From Rhynchonema sp. JSB1_4 (lineage: Eukaryota > Nematoda > Chromadorea > Monhysterida > Xyalidae): a stretch of DNA of 64,000 nt. Position numbers and translations under genes: made by a program. The notes under the pieces were generated by a model. It made no database searches. It saw nothing but the letters and a program-made list of their open reading frames with translations, and had not been told where the DNA came from. The stretch's first letter is position 1. Each line of letters starts with the position of its first letter. The stretch covers positions 62,001-126,000 of the forward strand of contig JASAMV010007919.1 in assembly GCA_030248065.1 (NCBI GenBank), read 5' to 3'. Positions 1 to 11,431 of this stretch are shown in pieces.

Positions 1-1243
1 GGCCATCTACATAGTTCAGGTTACCATGCGCAACACTTCGCATTGCATTTGTGAAGTTACAAAATTCAACAATGTCCGTTGCCGTTTTACCTGGGTCGCA
101 CCGGACCAGGTAGTCACGTGTGAGCTCTTTTCTCTTTGCTGCAAATTGTCGAAACTTTGGCACAGGTAAATACATACGTGCCAGTTTAGTAATATGTTAG
201 CAAATGCAAACAGAATTACTACTGTTTCTACACCTTGAGGATTAGCACCACCACGCAAACCGAAGCAATCGCGATCAGCAAAAATGTCACACATTTCCTA
301 TCTCAAGATGCCCTTGGTGATGCTAAACGGCACATATCGGTATTTGAGTTATTACATGAACGGTTGGTTCAATGTATAAATGTTTCGGTTACTTGTCCTC
401 ACAAAGAAATAAATTTTTTTAATTACATTTACAGACGAGTTAGCCGAAGCATCCTTCCTTGAACACACCTATTTGTGCCTTCGACCATCGCTCTGGTTCG
501 ATCTATTTCTCGTTGCTCTGGTCGCAGTTGCCGTCACACTTTTGCGATCGAAACTCACACGAGAAGTGTTTGTGGTTGGTCGTCTCTGAAATAAATTTTT
601 TTATAATTATACCGTAAATCATGCTACATGTTCTCTCCTTTCTGCCTCTTATCATTTCAATATTGTCCCAACTTGATAACGTTTGTTTTGTATGTGTAAT
701 ACGACATCCATGAAATTCGGGTAACATGAAGCCTCCAAAAACGTACGCGCGCGTCATAACTCACATTGACTAATTAATGACATGACAGTGTATTGTTACC
801 AGGCTCTGTTGCCTCATGTGCTTGTGACGTAAGCAACTGACTGTTGATGGATAACTTTTGTTGTTTGCTTATGTAAGGTTTTATTATTGGGATGACATAG
901 CATCTCACGTACATTACATATTGCAAACTGATGACGTTTGACAAATGACACACGTGTGGACATACCACAAGAATGAAAATTGAGTTGTGCTTCTGACGCT
1001 AAATTAAAAGGGCGTAGCAAGAGACAAGTACATAATACACATGTGCCTTGCGATATGATGTTTCAACATCGGGTCATTTTTCTGTTTTTTGCAGTCATCG
1101 CACACATGGGCATGATAACACGACCAACTAACACATGTGCCATCAACAACCATCAAAATGAACGGCAGCTATCCTTCCAAATCGCAATGTTCAATGCGCA
1201 GAATTTGTTCCATGATGACCGAAAGTGCTCCACCCAATTTCAG
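1..1243. other. No gene assigned upstream of the ceramide synthase exons
   Basis: Short ORFs occur on both strands but none shows a recognisable domain or a convincing splice series. The missing 5' exon(s) of the ceramide synthase gene should lie here. The frame of its first recognised exon stays open upstream to about 980, so part of this stretch may be coding. Confidence 0.4.
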
Positions 1244-2691
1244 CCATGGGCTCAACGTTGGGGCACCACCGATGCTCTGCTTCAAAAAGTGCCGGAGAAT
1301 ATTTGGAAGGCTGGCTTCTACGCGTGCACCTGGCTGTACTCATTCAATGTGGTCATGATCCGACGACCACAGTGGTTCTGGAGGCCCATGTCCATTTGGG
1401 AAGGTGCGCGCTTGCTTTTCTTGCGCAAGAATAATGGGTGATATTTTCGAAACGGTGTAAAGGTTAGTTGGGTGTAAAGGTCGGTGGAAAGCTCGGTCGA
1501 CAGCTCAGTGTGATAGAGCTCGGTGTAAACTTGAAACATTTCACGTTAATGACAGGCAATGTTTCACGTTTACACCGAGGTACACCGACCGAGCTTTCGA
1601 CCGAACTTTACACCGACCTTTACGCCCAACTGACCTTAACACCGTTTCGAAAATTCCACCCAATGTAGCGGCAGTGAGTTTTGACCGTTTCGGCTGTTTT
1701 CACAGACGGGCGAGGTGCCCAGCTTCGTCGGTACGAACAGTTCTGCTTGGTGCATTTCTTGGTCGGAATATGTAACCTAGAAGTTCAGAGGCAACGTCAC
1801 CGTTTTATGAAATCCTTGACTCTGAAATAGATCACTGCTCCAGACTGGTCGCTGGACATGTCGGTTCCACGGGACATCTACGTCGAGTACGTGGTGCAAT
1901 GTGGCTTCTACGTGCACTCTGTCTACGCCACGATCTACATGGACGTGCATCGCAAGGACTACCTCATCATGTTGTTCCATCATTTCGTCACACTCACGCT
2001 CATCTCGTTCTCTTACATTACACGGTTGGTTCGAGTTCCAATCAGTTCCGGTTCCACAGTTAACACGACGCATGACCCACTCCATTCGATTGAAGTCAGC
2101 ACGCGAGCGGGGCACTGGTGTTGTTGTTGCACGACATCAGCGACGTGTTTCTCGAGTTGTGGAAACTGAACTCGAACCTGCGCTGGCGTCACGACGGACG
2201 ACACTACCAGACGCATGATGTGCTGGCCAATGTGTGTTTCGCATTGTTCGTGTCCAGTTGGTCAGTTCGGTCTGGCATGTGGTCATTCCAATGATGGGCA
2301 TGATAACAATCTAAAGTCGTTTCAGGTACGTCTGCCGTCTCTATTTGTACCCACTTACCGTAATCCGTGCGTGTTTCCACGATGTCTACGATGTGCTCGG
2401 GCCCGACACTGAGCTGGCCGCGTTTTGGCCGTTGTTCGCGCTCATGCTCGTCTTTCTGTTGTCAATGAACATCTATTGGTTTTATGTGAGTGATGTTTCA
2501 TTTTACCTGAGAAACTTATAACAAAAACAGCACTGGTTGTTGTCCGGCAGTTGATGGTGACTGGTCTGGTGCGCTATTTGTTCATCGGCGACATCCGTGA
2601 AGTGGACGACGTTCGAGAATACGAATCGTCCACCGACATCTATCAGAGTGAACATTCGACTGAACAGAATGGACATCACAAATCACAATGA
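1244..2691 (+). CDS. Ceramide synthase (Lag1/TLC domain), 5' end not resolved
   Basis: Exons join in frame at 1244-1403, 1844-2024, 2108-2260, 2326-2485 and 2551-2691 (stop TGA). The family acylates sphingoid bases to ceramide in the ER membrane. Seen: the pre-TLC segment with an aromatic WFW motif near 1375-1385; then the Lag1 signature, in which a DVHRKDY-type run is followed by the catalytic HH pair in LFHHFVTLTLISFSY (about 1945-2020); then LLLHDISDVFLE (about 2120-2160), the second conserved His/Asp motif. The last exon gives an acidic DDVREYESS tail as in animal CerS. The phases fit: the intron at 1404-1843 is phase 1 and holds an inverted-repeat element. The boundary at 2024/2108 is the least certain. 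The start codon and first membrane span are not identified. Confidence 0.85.
1435..1662. mobile_element. Inverted-repeat MITE in a ceramide synthase intron
   Basis: The two ends are inverted copies of a TGGGTG..ATTTTCGAAACGG terminus, followed by alternating GTGTAAAGGTCGGT-type blocks that can fold back. A related copy lies at 33229-33431 and a more distant one at 25000-25485. No clear target-site duplication was found and there is no coding capacity. Confidence 0.75.
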
Positions 2692-3438
2692 CAACTGCAA
2701 TCGTTTGGAGAATATTTGTCGAGCCATTTTGATCCCTGCGTTAGTTTTCGCGATTCCGGAATTTACATTGTTCGTTCACATAATGCAGACTTCATAGTTT
2801 TTGTCTTTCTTATTGAACAAACAAGTCAATTAAATTTTTTTCCGAATTTTCCAGTTACCCACCAAATGGCCTTATTTTATCGATGCTGCTCATGGTGTGT
2901 TTTAACTGAAATCTGATCCTACTGTGGCTTGGCCTGGATGCTGCTGATTACCAATCTTCGTTGTTGTTACACTTTTTACATATGTATTTGGTTTTCTTAC
3001 CACATATACTGTATATGATATTTTGCGTGCACCGGATTGAGGAAATCACAGGAAATACACTACTCGTTTATTTACCACAAAAAGTGAAGGAATCCAACGC
3101 AAACTCAACAACAAAGAAACAGTTTATAAATTTTCGAATATCAAACAAATATCATACAGTAGGAGCGGTATCCGCCCAAAAACCCAAATTGGCAATTCGA
3201 TAATAATTATCAATCAACATTTCTGTCGAGCGAGTTTGCGCGCGATCGGAATATCGATGTCATCTCAACTTCAAGCAGATTTTGAACATCGGTCGACACA
3301 TTGTGTGTGCTCGGTGGCATCGGGGATACGGCGCTGAAATGGGGATCATGTGTCGGTCGGTGAAACATCGACAGGCAGCCTTTTTGCATAGTTTCTCACT
3401 GATTTATTCCCGCCAAACCACTCTGCACGCGAGTCATC

Positions 3439-4652
3439 ATGCCCGCTCAGGACTCATTTCGACCTCCTCAGAATCAAGCTGCTGCTGCCAGTACGTCAAG
3501 TTTTTCAATTTTTTTAATATTTCATTTTTTTCACGATCATAAATTGAAAGAAACGACAAGCAAGCTCTTTTCAATATGCTGTTGTCACATATTTTGCAGC
3601 AGCGCAGATCGCAATTGGCTATACGGAACAAGCGAAACCAACCAACTGCACCTATGAAATGTTCGTGTCCGATTACGGCGTTTTAGCCAGCGACGCGCGC
3701 TGTGTAGATCCACACGATGTGAATATGTATAAGGCATGATAACATAGGAGAGTACGATTGCAGCTACAACCAATTGTACCTGCAACTCGAGCCGAGTCCC
3801 ATTGAGCTGCCGGGTGCTGTCGGTGTGACCGGTGGCTATTGGCTGTACAACGCCACTGACGACACTAAACTCGCATTCAAAGTCAAATGCAGTGATCCGA
3901 CCGCATATCGTGTCAGGCCCGTTTATGGGTGGGTTGGTTCTATGTTACAGTAGCTGTCGTGAAACATCATTATGCTTTGATTACTGCACCGCCCTCGGCC
4001 TCACAGCGTTTGTTTTTTGGACCTTGATTTTTGTTGCCCACCCTATCCGTGAATGGTTTACAGCGTGGTCGAGCCATGCACACGTGTGCCACTGCAAGTG
4101 ATGCGCACCGCACAACGCAGCACAAGTGAACGCGATACGTTGGGTTGGTCAGATGACCCAATGCTCACCACCTGATGTTTCACAAACACCAATTGACAGG
4201 CATATCGTACAAAGGCATGACCTGGGACGAGACTAAACCACAACCGTTGTTCGATAAGGCAGTGAGTGCGTGTGAACTGCCTCGTGTCACCGTCGCGCTC
4301 AGATGTGGTTGGTTCCGATGAGTCATTTGCATGGGCTGATAATGGTATTCCCGCGTCAAATCAAGCAATATGTAGTACATGAGTCCCAAATGAGCGTGAG
4401 AAGTAGCACATGTGATTTGACGACTTTATTTGACCACAGTACTATAAGCGTCAGTATGGTGTACAATGCAGTGGTCAGTTTTGGCGCATGGCAGTCAATG
4501 GAGCATTTTGTGCAAGCACAACCATACCATGATGCAGTCGCATTGTTGATTCAGGCACGAGCAACAGCGATGCTGAAGCGTTGCGTGCCGCCCAGCGTCA
4601 AGCGGCGTCGCACGGCGGACAGGACACGCCCGAACGACAAATGGGAGATTGA
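3439..4652 (+). CDS. MSP (major sperm protein)-domain protein, seven exons
   Basis: Exons at 3439-3490, 3600-3726, 3774-3928, 4064-4143, 4200-4261, 4440-4458 (a 19-nt microexon) and 4555-4652 join in frame into about 197 residues. The N-terminus is Gln/Ala-rich. The third and fourth exons carry the MSP/VAP core: a YLQLEPSPIELPG strand, a YNATDD turn, LAFKVKCSDPTAYRVRP and then YGVVEP. This is the hallmark KVK..P..Y.VRP..G..P signature. An exon at 4200-4261 continues with a TWDETKP stretch. The C-terminus is polar and Ala/Gln-rich with no membrane anchor, so it is not a typical tail-anchored VAP. MSP domains bind partner peptides or polymerise. The role here is unknown. The microexon at 4440 is chosen because it restores the phase, and is the weakest join. 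Confidence 0.75.
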
Positions 4653-5137
4653 AACATCAGCACACACACAGCCAATTATGTGATATGGCAGAAACCAAAT
4701 ATACATTACCATTTGTTCTTTGATTTGCTGAACTAGCGACTTTAGAAGTTATTGAACATGAATCAGAAATGTGCACCTGAACAAACACTGATAAAACAAC
4801 GCTCAACACCTCACCTCAACCTTCCATTTGGTGTCGATTCCGTACCGGGTGTGATCACCTTTGGCAGCAACACGTTGTCAACAGATCGACGTTTGAGTGC
4901 TCTCTTGACGGGCGACTCGCTCATGTTACACCGGTCGATTGTGCCTGACGTGTTTAGGTACACTAGTGTAATTTATTGAGACGTTTGACAGCCGGTTGCT
5001 GCGTCATAGAGCACACGAATCTATCAAAAACGGTAAAAGCTTGATGACCTACACAGTGAAATGTTTTGTCGGTGACTAATATCAAAGGCTAACAGATTCG
5101 CGCCAATTGTAAGGCTTCTATGACGAGCATGGGGAGG
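4653..5137 (+). other. Intergenic, one unassigned 75-codon ORF
   Basis: The ORF at 4752-4979 reads as plausible protein (a mixed hydrophobic and polar stretch ending near a GTACAC donor) but has no recognised domain or supported splice partner. Nothing else was identified. Confidence 0.2.
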
Positions 5138-7658
5138 TCAAGAGAAAGGAGCAGACCACCCACCAGCTCTTTTGCGCAGCGTTTTGTCGTGTTCCGCAAT
5201 CGTGTCAGTGTTATCGGCCATCCTACATTTCTGCTTGTTCATACTTCCGTTCTTCTCAGCCCCGACACTGTTGTCCGATATACAATCCACCGACTCGACA
5301 ACGTTGTCCGTGATGTACATGGCTGAAACATCACTATACAGTATGTAACGTTTGCGCAACGACAGTGTGAAACATCAGCCATTCAGCCTGTGCGTGTCTG
5401 TGGTGAGTGCAACACGGCACTGCCGACGGCGTTGTTGGTTGCACATGTGGTTGGCTTGCGACTGTTGGGCTGACTGCCTCGGTGACTGCGACGTCCCAGA
5501 CGTGAACGGATTATCACTGTGCTGCAATCGTCGGATATATTGCTCGTCAAACATCACACTGTTGGTGCAGGAGGGTTGCGTGACAAGAGGGTCCAGTGTT
5601 CAAGACGGTCCAGCGTGCAAGAGGGTCCACGTAGCAACACGGTCCATTTTCAAGACGGGAGGTTGCATCAGGGTCCAGAAGCAACACGGTCCAGTTGCAG
5701 GAGGGTCCACGTGCAAGACGGTCCATGTGCAAGACGGTCCATGTGCAAGACGGTCCACGTGCAAGAGGGTCCATGGTGCAAGAGGGTCCATGGTGCAAGA
5801 GGGTCCATGGTGCAACACGGTCCATGGTGCAAGAGGGTCCATGGTGCAAGAGGGTCCATGGTGCAAGAGGGTCCATGGTGCAACACGGTCCATGGTGCAT
5901 GAGGGTCCATGGTGCAAGAGGGCGACAGGCACTACATTGTGCTTGGCGCTTAAATTATGGGTACAGTACCGGGTGCAATTCTAGGCTGAAAGCTGAAGTC
6001 GCGTGCACGCGCGTGCGAAACAGTGCAAAGTATAGGCCAAAGTCGAAACTTCGCGTGCGCTGCCGCTGCCTGTGTTTTAGTACTAGGAAGTCGAGTGCAC
6101 GCGCGCGCGACTTCAACTTTCAGCCTGGAATTGCACCCGGAACTGCATGTCTGACGGCTATCACTTTTGGTATATCAAACAAAAATTTGCGTACTTTTCG
6201 TTCTGTTCGCAAGATTGTACGCCTGAAATACCATTGCGCATTGTCTCGGTCAGTAGGTGTCAGGCGCGCCAAAATAACGAATCTCTTAGATTTTCGAGTT
6301 TGTGGGATTAAACGAAAAGTATCAAGATGTACTGGCACAACACATGCTCACTTTGCCATAGCAGCCCTGTAACTACCGTAACCCAAGGTTTTCTAATTTT
6401 TCAGAAATTCATCTACCAGTGAGAACAAAAGTGACTTTATCCAGACCGTTGTATTGGATTAAAGCAATGAATTTGAGTTCTAATGCGAGATAATCGTCTG
6501 GTGCATTTATGCATGTGCCCGGTTAATAAATTTCATACTCCCTGAAAATGGTGAAGTGATGAACCGCTACAAGACCACTCATCTATGTGAGGGCAAAAAG
6601 TCTCAAAAATTCAGTTTTTTCTGGAACAAAAAATCCCGCTACCAAGAGATAGCGAATCTCCAAGGAGCTTAAAATTTGTGCGTTACATAGGCTGTCGAAT
6701 GGTATTTCTCAGTTGTATGTATGTAAGTCATGTTGAACACGCTCTAGTTTCAAAAAAATAAACGCGTTGCGCGCTGCGGACCATCTTGAACCATGGACCG
6801 TGTTGCACCATGGACCGTGTTGCACCATGGAACCTCTTGCACCATGGACCCTCTTGCACCATGGACCCTCTTGCACCATGGACCGTGTTGCACCATGGAC
6901 CCTCTTGCACCATGGATCCTCTTGCACCATGGACCCTCTTGCACCATGGATCCTCTTGCACCATGGACCCTCTTGCACCATGGACCGTGTTGCACCATGG
7001 ACCCTCTTGCACGTGGACCGTCTTGCACGTGGACCGTCTTGCACATGGGCCGTCTTGCACGTGGACCCTCCTGCAACTGAACCGTGTTGCTTCTGGACCC
7101 TGATGCAACCGCCCGTTTTGAAAATGGACCGTGTTGCTACGTGGACCCTCTTGCACGCTGGACCGTCTTGAACACTGGACCCTCTTGTCACGCAACCTGC
7201 AGGAGGGGTAAGGGACGAGTTATTATACAATATACAACAGGAGTGACGTTAGGATGAATTTAGAATATCAGTGCTGGACACAAGTACATACATAGGTATA
7301 ATACGTCATGAGCAAGCTGTTCCTTGGTTCCTATTGCTGCGCACGTCCTATTGCAAGCATGTTGCACAGGGCAGTTTCATTCAATCGCGGCAGGTACCAC
7401 ATGTGCATTCAAAACCAGCCCACCCACCCACCGTATTTGACACAGCAGCACGCACACAGCCAGCATTGCCAGCAGAACACAGCATGACATCAGGTACATC
7501 AATGCGCGCATGTTCTCTAATGTTTCAAATATGAGACGAACGTCATCGGTCATTTGTATGAACTTGTGTCCCTGCGTCAACAGGTTCGACAAGACGTTGT
7601 TTTCAAGGCGCATCTTCTGTGAGATGAACGGCGGTCCGGCTGGCAGATCGGGGCTCAT
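5138..7658 (-). CDS. Probable single-pass membrane protein, paralogue of the 18.4-19.6 kb gene
   Basis: The first exon (7658 down to 7432) encodes an N-terminus, a KFIQMTDDV motif and one hydrophobic span (LMSCCVLLAMLAVCVLLC), and ends in splice phase 2. The 18446-19637 gene has KFLRMTDDV, one span and the same exon-end phase at the matching place, so the two are paralogues. Further exons are proposed on the same strand at about 5395-5530 and 5138-5308. Both are polar and Ser/Asn/Gln-rich, like the paralogue's tail, but their joins are uncertain. The first intron contains the foldback element at 5574-7197. The gene may be intact with a large intron, or broken. Function unknown. Confidence 0.45.
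5574..7197. mobile_element. Foldback transposon with 17-bp minisatellite arms and an 8-bp TSD
   Basis: The element starts GGTTGCGTGACAAGAGGG and ends with its exact complement. It is bounded by the 8-bp direct repeat TGCAGGAG at 5566-5573 and 7198-7205. Each arm (about 350 and 415 bp) has a conserved outer part of roughly 190 bp. Inside that is a run of 17-bp units (core GTGCAAGAGGGTCC), varying mainly between GAGGG, ACACGG and GACGG and between CCATGG and CCACGTG junctions. The middle holds no recognisable transposase. Because 17 is not a multiple of 3, the arrays are open in several frames on both strands, which explains the long repetitive ORFs. An 8-bp TSD fits hAT, P or Merlin types. Long repeat-filled TIRs recall foldback/Galileo-like elements. 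Confidence 0.85.
5969..6140. repeat. Small palindromic repeat inside the foldback element
   Basis: CCGGGTGCAATTCTAGGCTG at the left is mirrored at the right end near 6125-6140. GCGTGCACGCGCGTGCG-type blocks lie inside both arms. It is probably an independent MITE insertion. No TSD is evident. Confidence 0.6.
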
Positions 7659-7957
7659 GGCAGACTGTGGAGTATGAAGTGGGATTTGGGCGGAGAATCG
7701 CTCTCTGCAACACAGACACGCACGAATTACAATTGAATTGCAAATTTTAGTTAGGTGATAACTCGCATAAATCGCTCACACATTGTAGTCCAGACAGAGT
7801 CCAGAATATTAGTGCCTAGTGTATAAAAGTACATTCTGAGCCAGGTGAACGACTATTATGCTGCTTTCGCAATCATCGGTTTTCCGGTTTTTAAGCATTG
7901 CGAGTGTGGTGGAGGAACACGGGGAATTGAGCAAAGTCGATTTGAGCTATACAAAGC

Positions 7958-8210
7958 GTGTTATACAAAGTGCCCATGAAACCATGTGGCAAGGTGTACA
8001 TCGGAGAGACCGGAAGACCACTCAAGAACAGACTGTCTCAACACAAGACAGGTATGAAGTATTTGCGCACTGAAACCAGTGCTATAGCAGAGCACTGTGT
8101 GCAGTGCCCCCAGAATTGGAAATCAAACTTCAAGGAAACAAAGGTGTTGTGCTGGCAACAGTACCCAACAAGTTTAAGAGTCAGATCAGGAAGCCTTGGA
8201 GATGAAGAAG
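7958..8210 (+). pseudogene. Penelope-like retroelement remnant: GIY-YIG endonuclease domain
   Basis: The reading frame gives CGKVYIGETGRPLKNRLSQH followed by a SAIAEHC motif and a conserved Trp. This is the pattern of the GIY-YIG-type domain at the C-terminus of Penelope-like elements: a VYIGET core with the catalytic Arg in GR.L..R...H. The upstream reverse transcriptase is absent, so this is a 5'-truncated fragment. It runs directly into the 88-bp satellite. Confidence 0.75.
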
Positions 8211-8390
8211 GAGGGAAGCACAAACTCCGCCACGCTCAGCTGCCGCCTGAGCGCCCGCCGCCCAGTGGGGCAACAGATGGCTTAGCACCAGGCCGCCTTG
8301 CTGAATCAGGGAATCCCCTTGATAAATCAGGGTTAAGCACGTGTCCCTTTGAAATTTGCAAAAATCAGGCAACAACACGTGTTATCCTCA

Positions 8391-9340
8391 TCACGGCTTT
8401 CATGCAAGTGGACATCGGATGGCCAACTACTGTAGTTCATTTGTTTTTGCTTTCTCTCATTGATGTCACCCATGTTGGCCTCATCACGGCTTTCATGCAA
8501 GTGGACATCGGATGGCCAACTAGTTCATTTGTTTTTGCTTGCTCTCATTGATGTCACCCATGTTGGCCTCATCACGGCTTTCATGCAAGTGGACATCGGA
8601 TGGCCAACTAGTTCATTTGTTTTTGCTTTCTCTCATTGATGTCACCCATGTTGGCCTCATCACGGCTTTCATGCAAGTGGACATCGGATGGCCAACTAGT
8701 TCATTTGTTTTTGCTTTCTCTCATTGATGTCACCCATGTTGGCCTCATCACGGCTTTCATGCAAGTGGACATCGGATGGCCAACTAGTTCATTTGTTTTT
8801 GCTTTCTCTCATTGATGTCACCCATGTTGGCCTCATCACGGCTTTCATGCAAGTGGACATCGGATGGCCAACTAGTTCATTTGTTTTTGCTTTTTCTCAT
8901 TGATGTCACCCATGTTGGCCTCATCACGGCTTTCATGCAAGTGGACATCGGATGGCCAACTAGTTCATTTGTTTTTGCTTTCTCCCATTGATGTCACCCA
9001 TGTTGGCCTCATCACGGCTTTCATGCAAGTGGACATCGGATGGCCAACTAGTTCGTTTGTTTTTGCTTTCTCTCATTGATGTCACCCATGTTGGCCTCAT
9101 CACGGCTTTCATGCAAGTGGACATCGGATGGCCAACTAGTTCATTTGTTTTTGCTTTCTCTCATTGATGTCACCCATGTTGGCCTCATCACGGCTTTCAT
9201 GCAAGTGGACATCGGATGGCCAACTAGTTCATTTGTTTTTGCTCTCTCTCATTGATGTCACCCATGTTGGCCTCATCACGGCTTTCATGCAAGTGGACAT
9301 CGGATGGCCAACTAGTTCATTTGTTTTTGTTTCCTCTCGC
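8391..9340. repeat. 88-bp tandem satellite, about 11 units
   Basis: Units start TCACGGCTTTCATGCAAGTG. The first unit start is 8391 and the second 8484 (5 bp longer); after that the spacing is 88 bp, with the last unit start at 9276. Units differ by only a few substitutions, so the array is young or homogenised. There are no unique spacers, so it is not a CRISPR array. Confidence 0.95.
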
Positions 9341-9726
9341 AGATTTTACAATGTAGGCTTAGACACTATTTTGAACAATTATGCATAACGTTTTAACCTT
9401 AATAGCAGAAAGGACGAATATGGCAGCATGTCCGTTCGTGGGAGATTAAAACAATGATTGGCTACTCAGCTGTATTGGAAGTAACCCGACGCCTTGAAAT
9501 CGGGGCATGCGCGGTAGCGCATGTCCCATATGGTTGTCCGGAGTTAGTGCCGGCAGAAAAAAATTTCACTGGCCAGTAATTCCACAACAAAGCACCGATG
9601 GTTTCAATATTTAAGCACAAGGTGCCTTGGGCCACCCTACATCTGCATTCAAAATTTGACGTTGATCGGTACCGGCGTCGTGGAGTTACGGTACCCAACG
9701 CCTCTCAAAAAGTGCAAAAACGTTCT

Positions 9727-9762
9727 TCTTCTTCTTTCTTTCTTTCTTTCTTTCTTTTTTTT
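9727..9762. repeat. TTTC microsatellite
   Basis: A pyrimidine run of CTT and TTTC units followed by a T tract, just before the 155-bp array. Confidence 0.85.
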
Positions 9763-9779
9763 CCGGCAAAATGTTCGTT

Positions 9780-11230
9780 CAAAACTCAGGGATACATCGG
9801 ACGAGAAATCTGCCGCAGTACCGGGGGTTTTGAAGGTCGAGAAACTCGGTGGTGACATTGGTTTTTGGATCCAGTGCTTTTCGGAGCTAGAACCGGAACT
9901 GGAACCGGAACTCAGTACTTATCCATGCAAATAAGTCACACAATAATGGTCTGATCGTAAAGACAGTGGGTGCGGAACATAGGTTTTCGGAGACGAGAAA
10001 TCTGATGGTGGCATTGGTTTTTGAATCCGGAGCTCTCCGGAGCCAGAACCTAAACCGGAACCGGAACTCAGTACTTATCCATGCAAATAAGTCACACAAT
10101 AATGGTCTGATCGTAAAGTCAGTGGGTGCGGAACATAGATTTTCGGGGACGAGAAATCTAATGGTGACATTGGCTTTTCAATCCGAAGCTCTTCGGAGCC
10201 AGAACCGGAACTGGAACCGGAACTCAATATTTAGCCATGCAATAAGTCCACAATACTGGTCTGATCATAAAGACAGTGCGTGCGGTATATAGGTTTTCGG
10301 GGTCGAGAAATCTAATGGTGACATTAGCTTTTCAATCCGAAGCTCTTCGGAGCCAGAACCGGAACTGGAACCGGAACTCAATATTTAGCCATGCAATAAG
10401 TCCACAATACTGGTCTGATCATAAAGACAGTGCGTGCGGTATATAGGTTTTCGGGGTCGAGAAATCTAATGGTGACATTAGCTTTTCAATCCGAAGCTCT
10501 TCGGAGCCAGAACCGGAACTGGAACCGGAACTCAATATTTAGCCATGCAAATAAGTCGCACAATACTGGTCTGATCATAAAGACAGTGCGTGCGGTATAT
10601 AGGTTTTCGGGGTCGAGAAATCTAATGGAGACATCGGCTTTTGAATCTGGAACTTTTCGGAGCCAGAACCGGAACTGGATCCGGAACCCAGTATTTAGCA
10701 CAGCAATTAATTCGCACAATACTCCTCTGATGATGAAGCCAGTGGGTGCGGAACACGGGTTTTCAGGGTCGAGAAATCTAATGGTGACATTGGTTTTTGA
10801 ATCCGGAGCTCTTCGGAGCCAGAACCGGAACTGGAACCGGAACTCAGTATTTATCAAGCAAATAAGTCGCACAATACTGGTCTGATCATAAAGACAGTGC
10901 GCGCGGTATATAGGTTTTCGGGGTCGAGAAATCTAATGGTGACATTGGCTTTTCAATCCGAAGCTCTTCGGAGCCAGAACCGGAACTGGAACCGGAACTC
11001 AGTATTTATCCATGCAAATAAGTCGCACAATACTGGCCTGATCATAACGACAGTGCGTGCGGTATATAGGTTTTCGGGGTCGAGAGACCCAACGGTGGCA
11101 TTGGTTTTTAAATCTGGAACTTTTCGGAGCCAGAACCGGAACTAGAACCGGAACTCAGTATTGATCAATGCAAATAAATAGTGTAATAGTGATCTGATCT
11201 GCAGTAATGTGTCAGCTGTTTATGTTTCTG
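9780..11230. repeat. 155-156-bp tandem satellite, about 9 units
   Basis: Landmark AGCCAGAACCGGAACTGG recurs at about 9885, 10041, 10197, 10351, 10505, 10661, 10817, 10972 and 11128. Units carry internal GGAACC-type short repeats, ATGCAAATAAGTC and TTCGGGGTCGAGAAATC. A 156-bp unit equals 52 codons, so both strands keep long open frames. These look like a consequence of period length, not genes. A degraded copy continues to about 11260. Confidence 0.9.
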
Positions 11231-11431
11231 GGGTCGGGGAACCGATGGTGACATCGCTTTTTTAGCTCTGACTTGATTAAGGTGTGAAACAGTAACATGA
11301 ATACAGTAAAACCACCACAAGGTGAACCTCTACATAGTGAATTCCTTTGTATAGTGAACGAATTATCAGTGTGATCATTGTATTTTCCGTCCACCGAATG
11401 AGAAGATGCGCTTACTCGATATAAAACAAAA

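Noticed and set aside
1109..3743. GGCATGATAAC as a pure branch-point consensus
   Set aside because: Position fits in two introns, but other copies are antisense or outside introns, so that single explanation was not adopted.
5352..7230. Long repetitive ORFs in many frames on both strands
   Set aside because: They are produced by the 17-bp unit, which is open in several frames; the protein repeats are artefacts of the minisatellite arms.
8391..9340. Regular direct repeats suggesting a CRISPR array
   Set aside because: Units are contiguous 88-bp copies with no unique spacers, in a eukaryotic context with no cas genes.
9966..11145. 52-residue repeat proteins on both strands
   Set aside because: The frames are open on both strands because the unit is near 156 bp. 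There is no start context, and unit length drifts out of frame.
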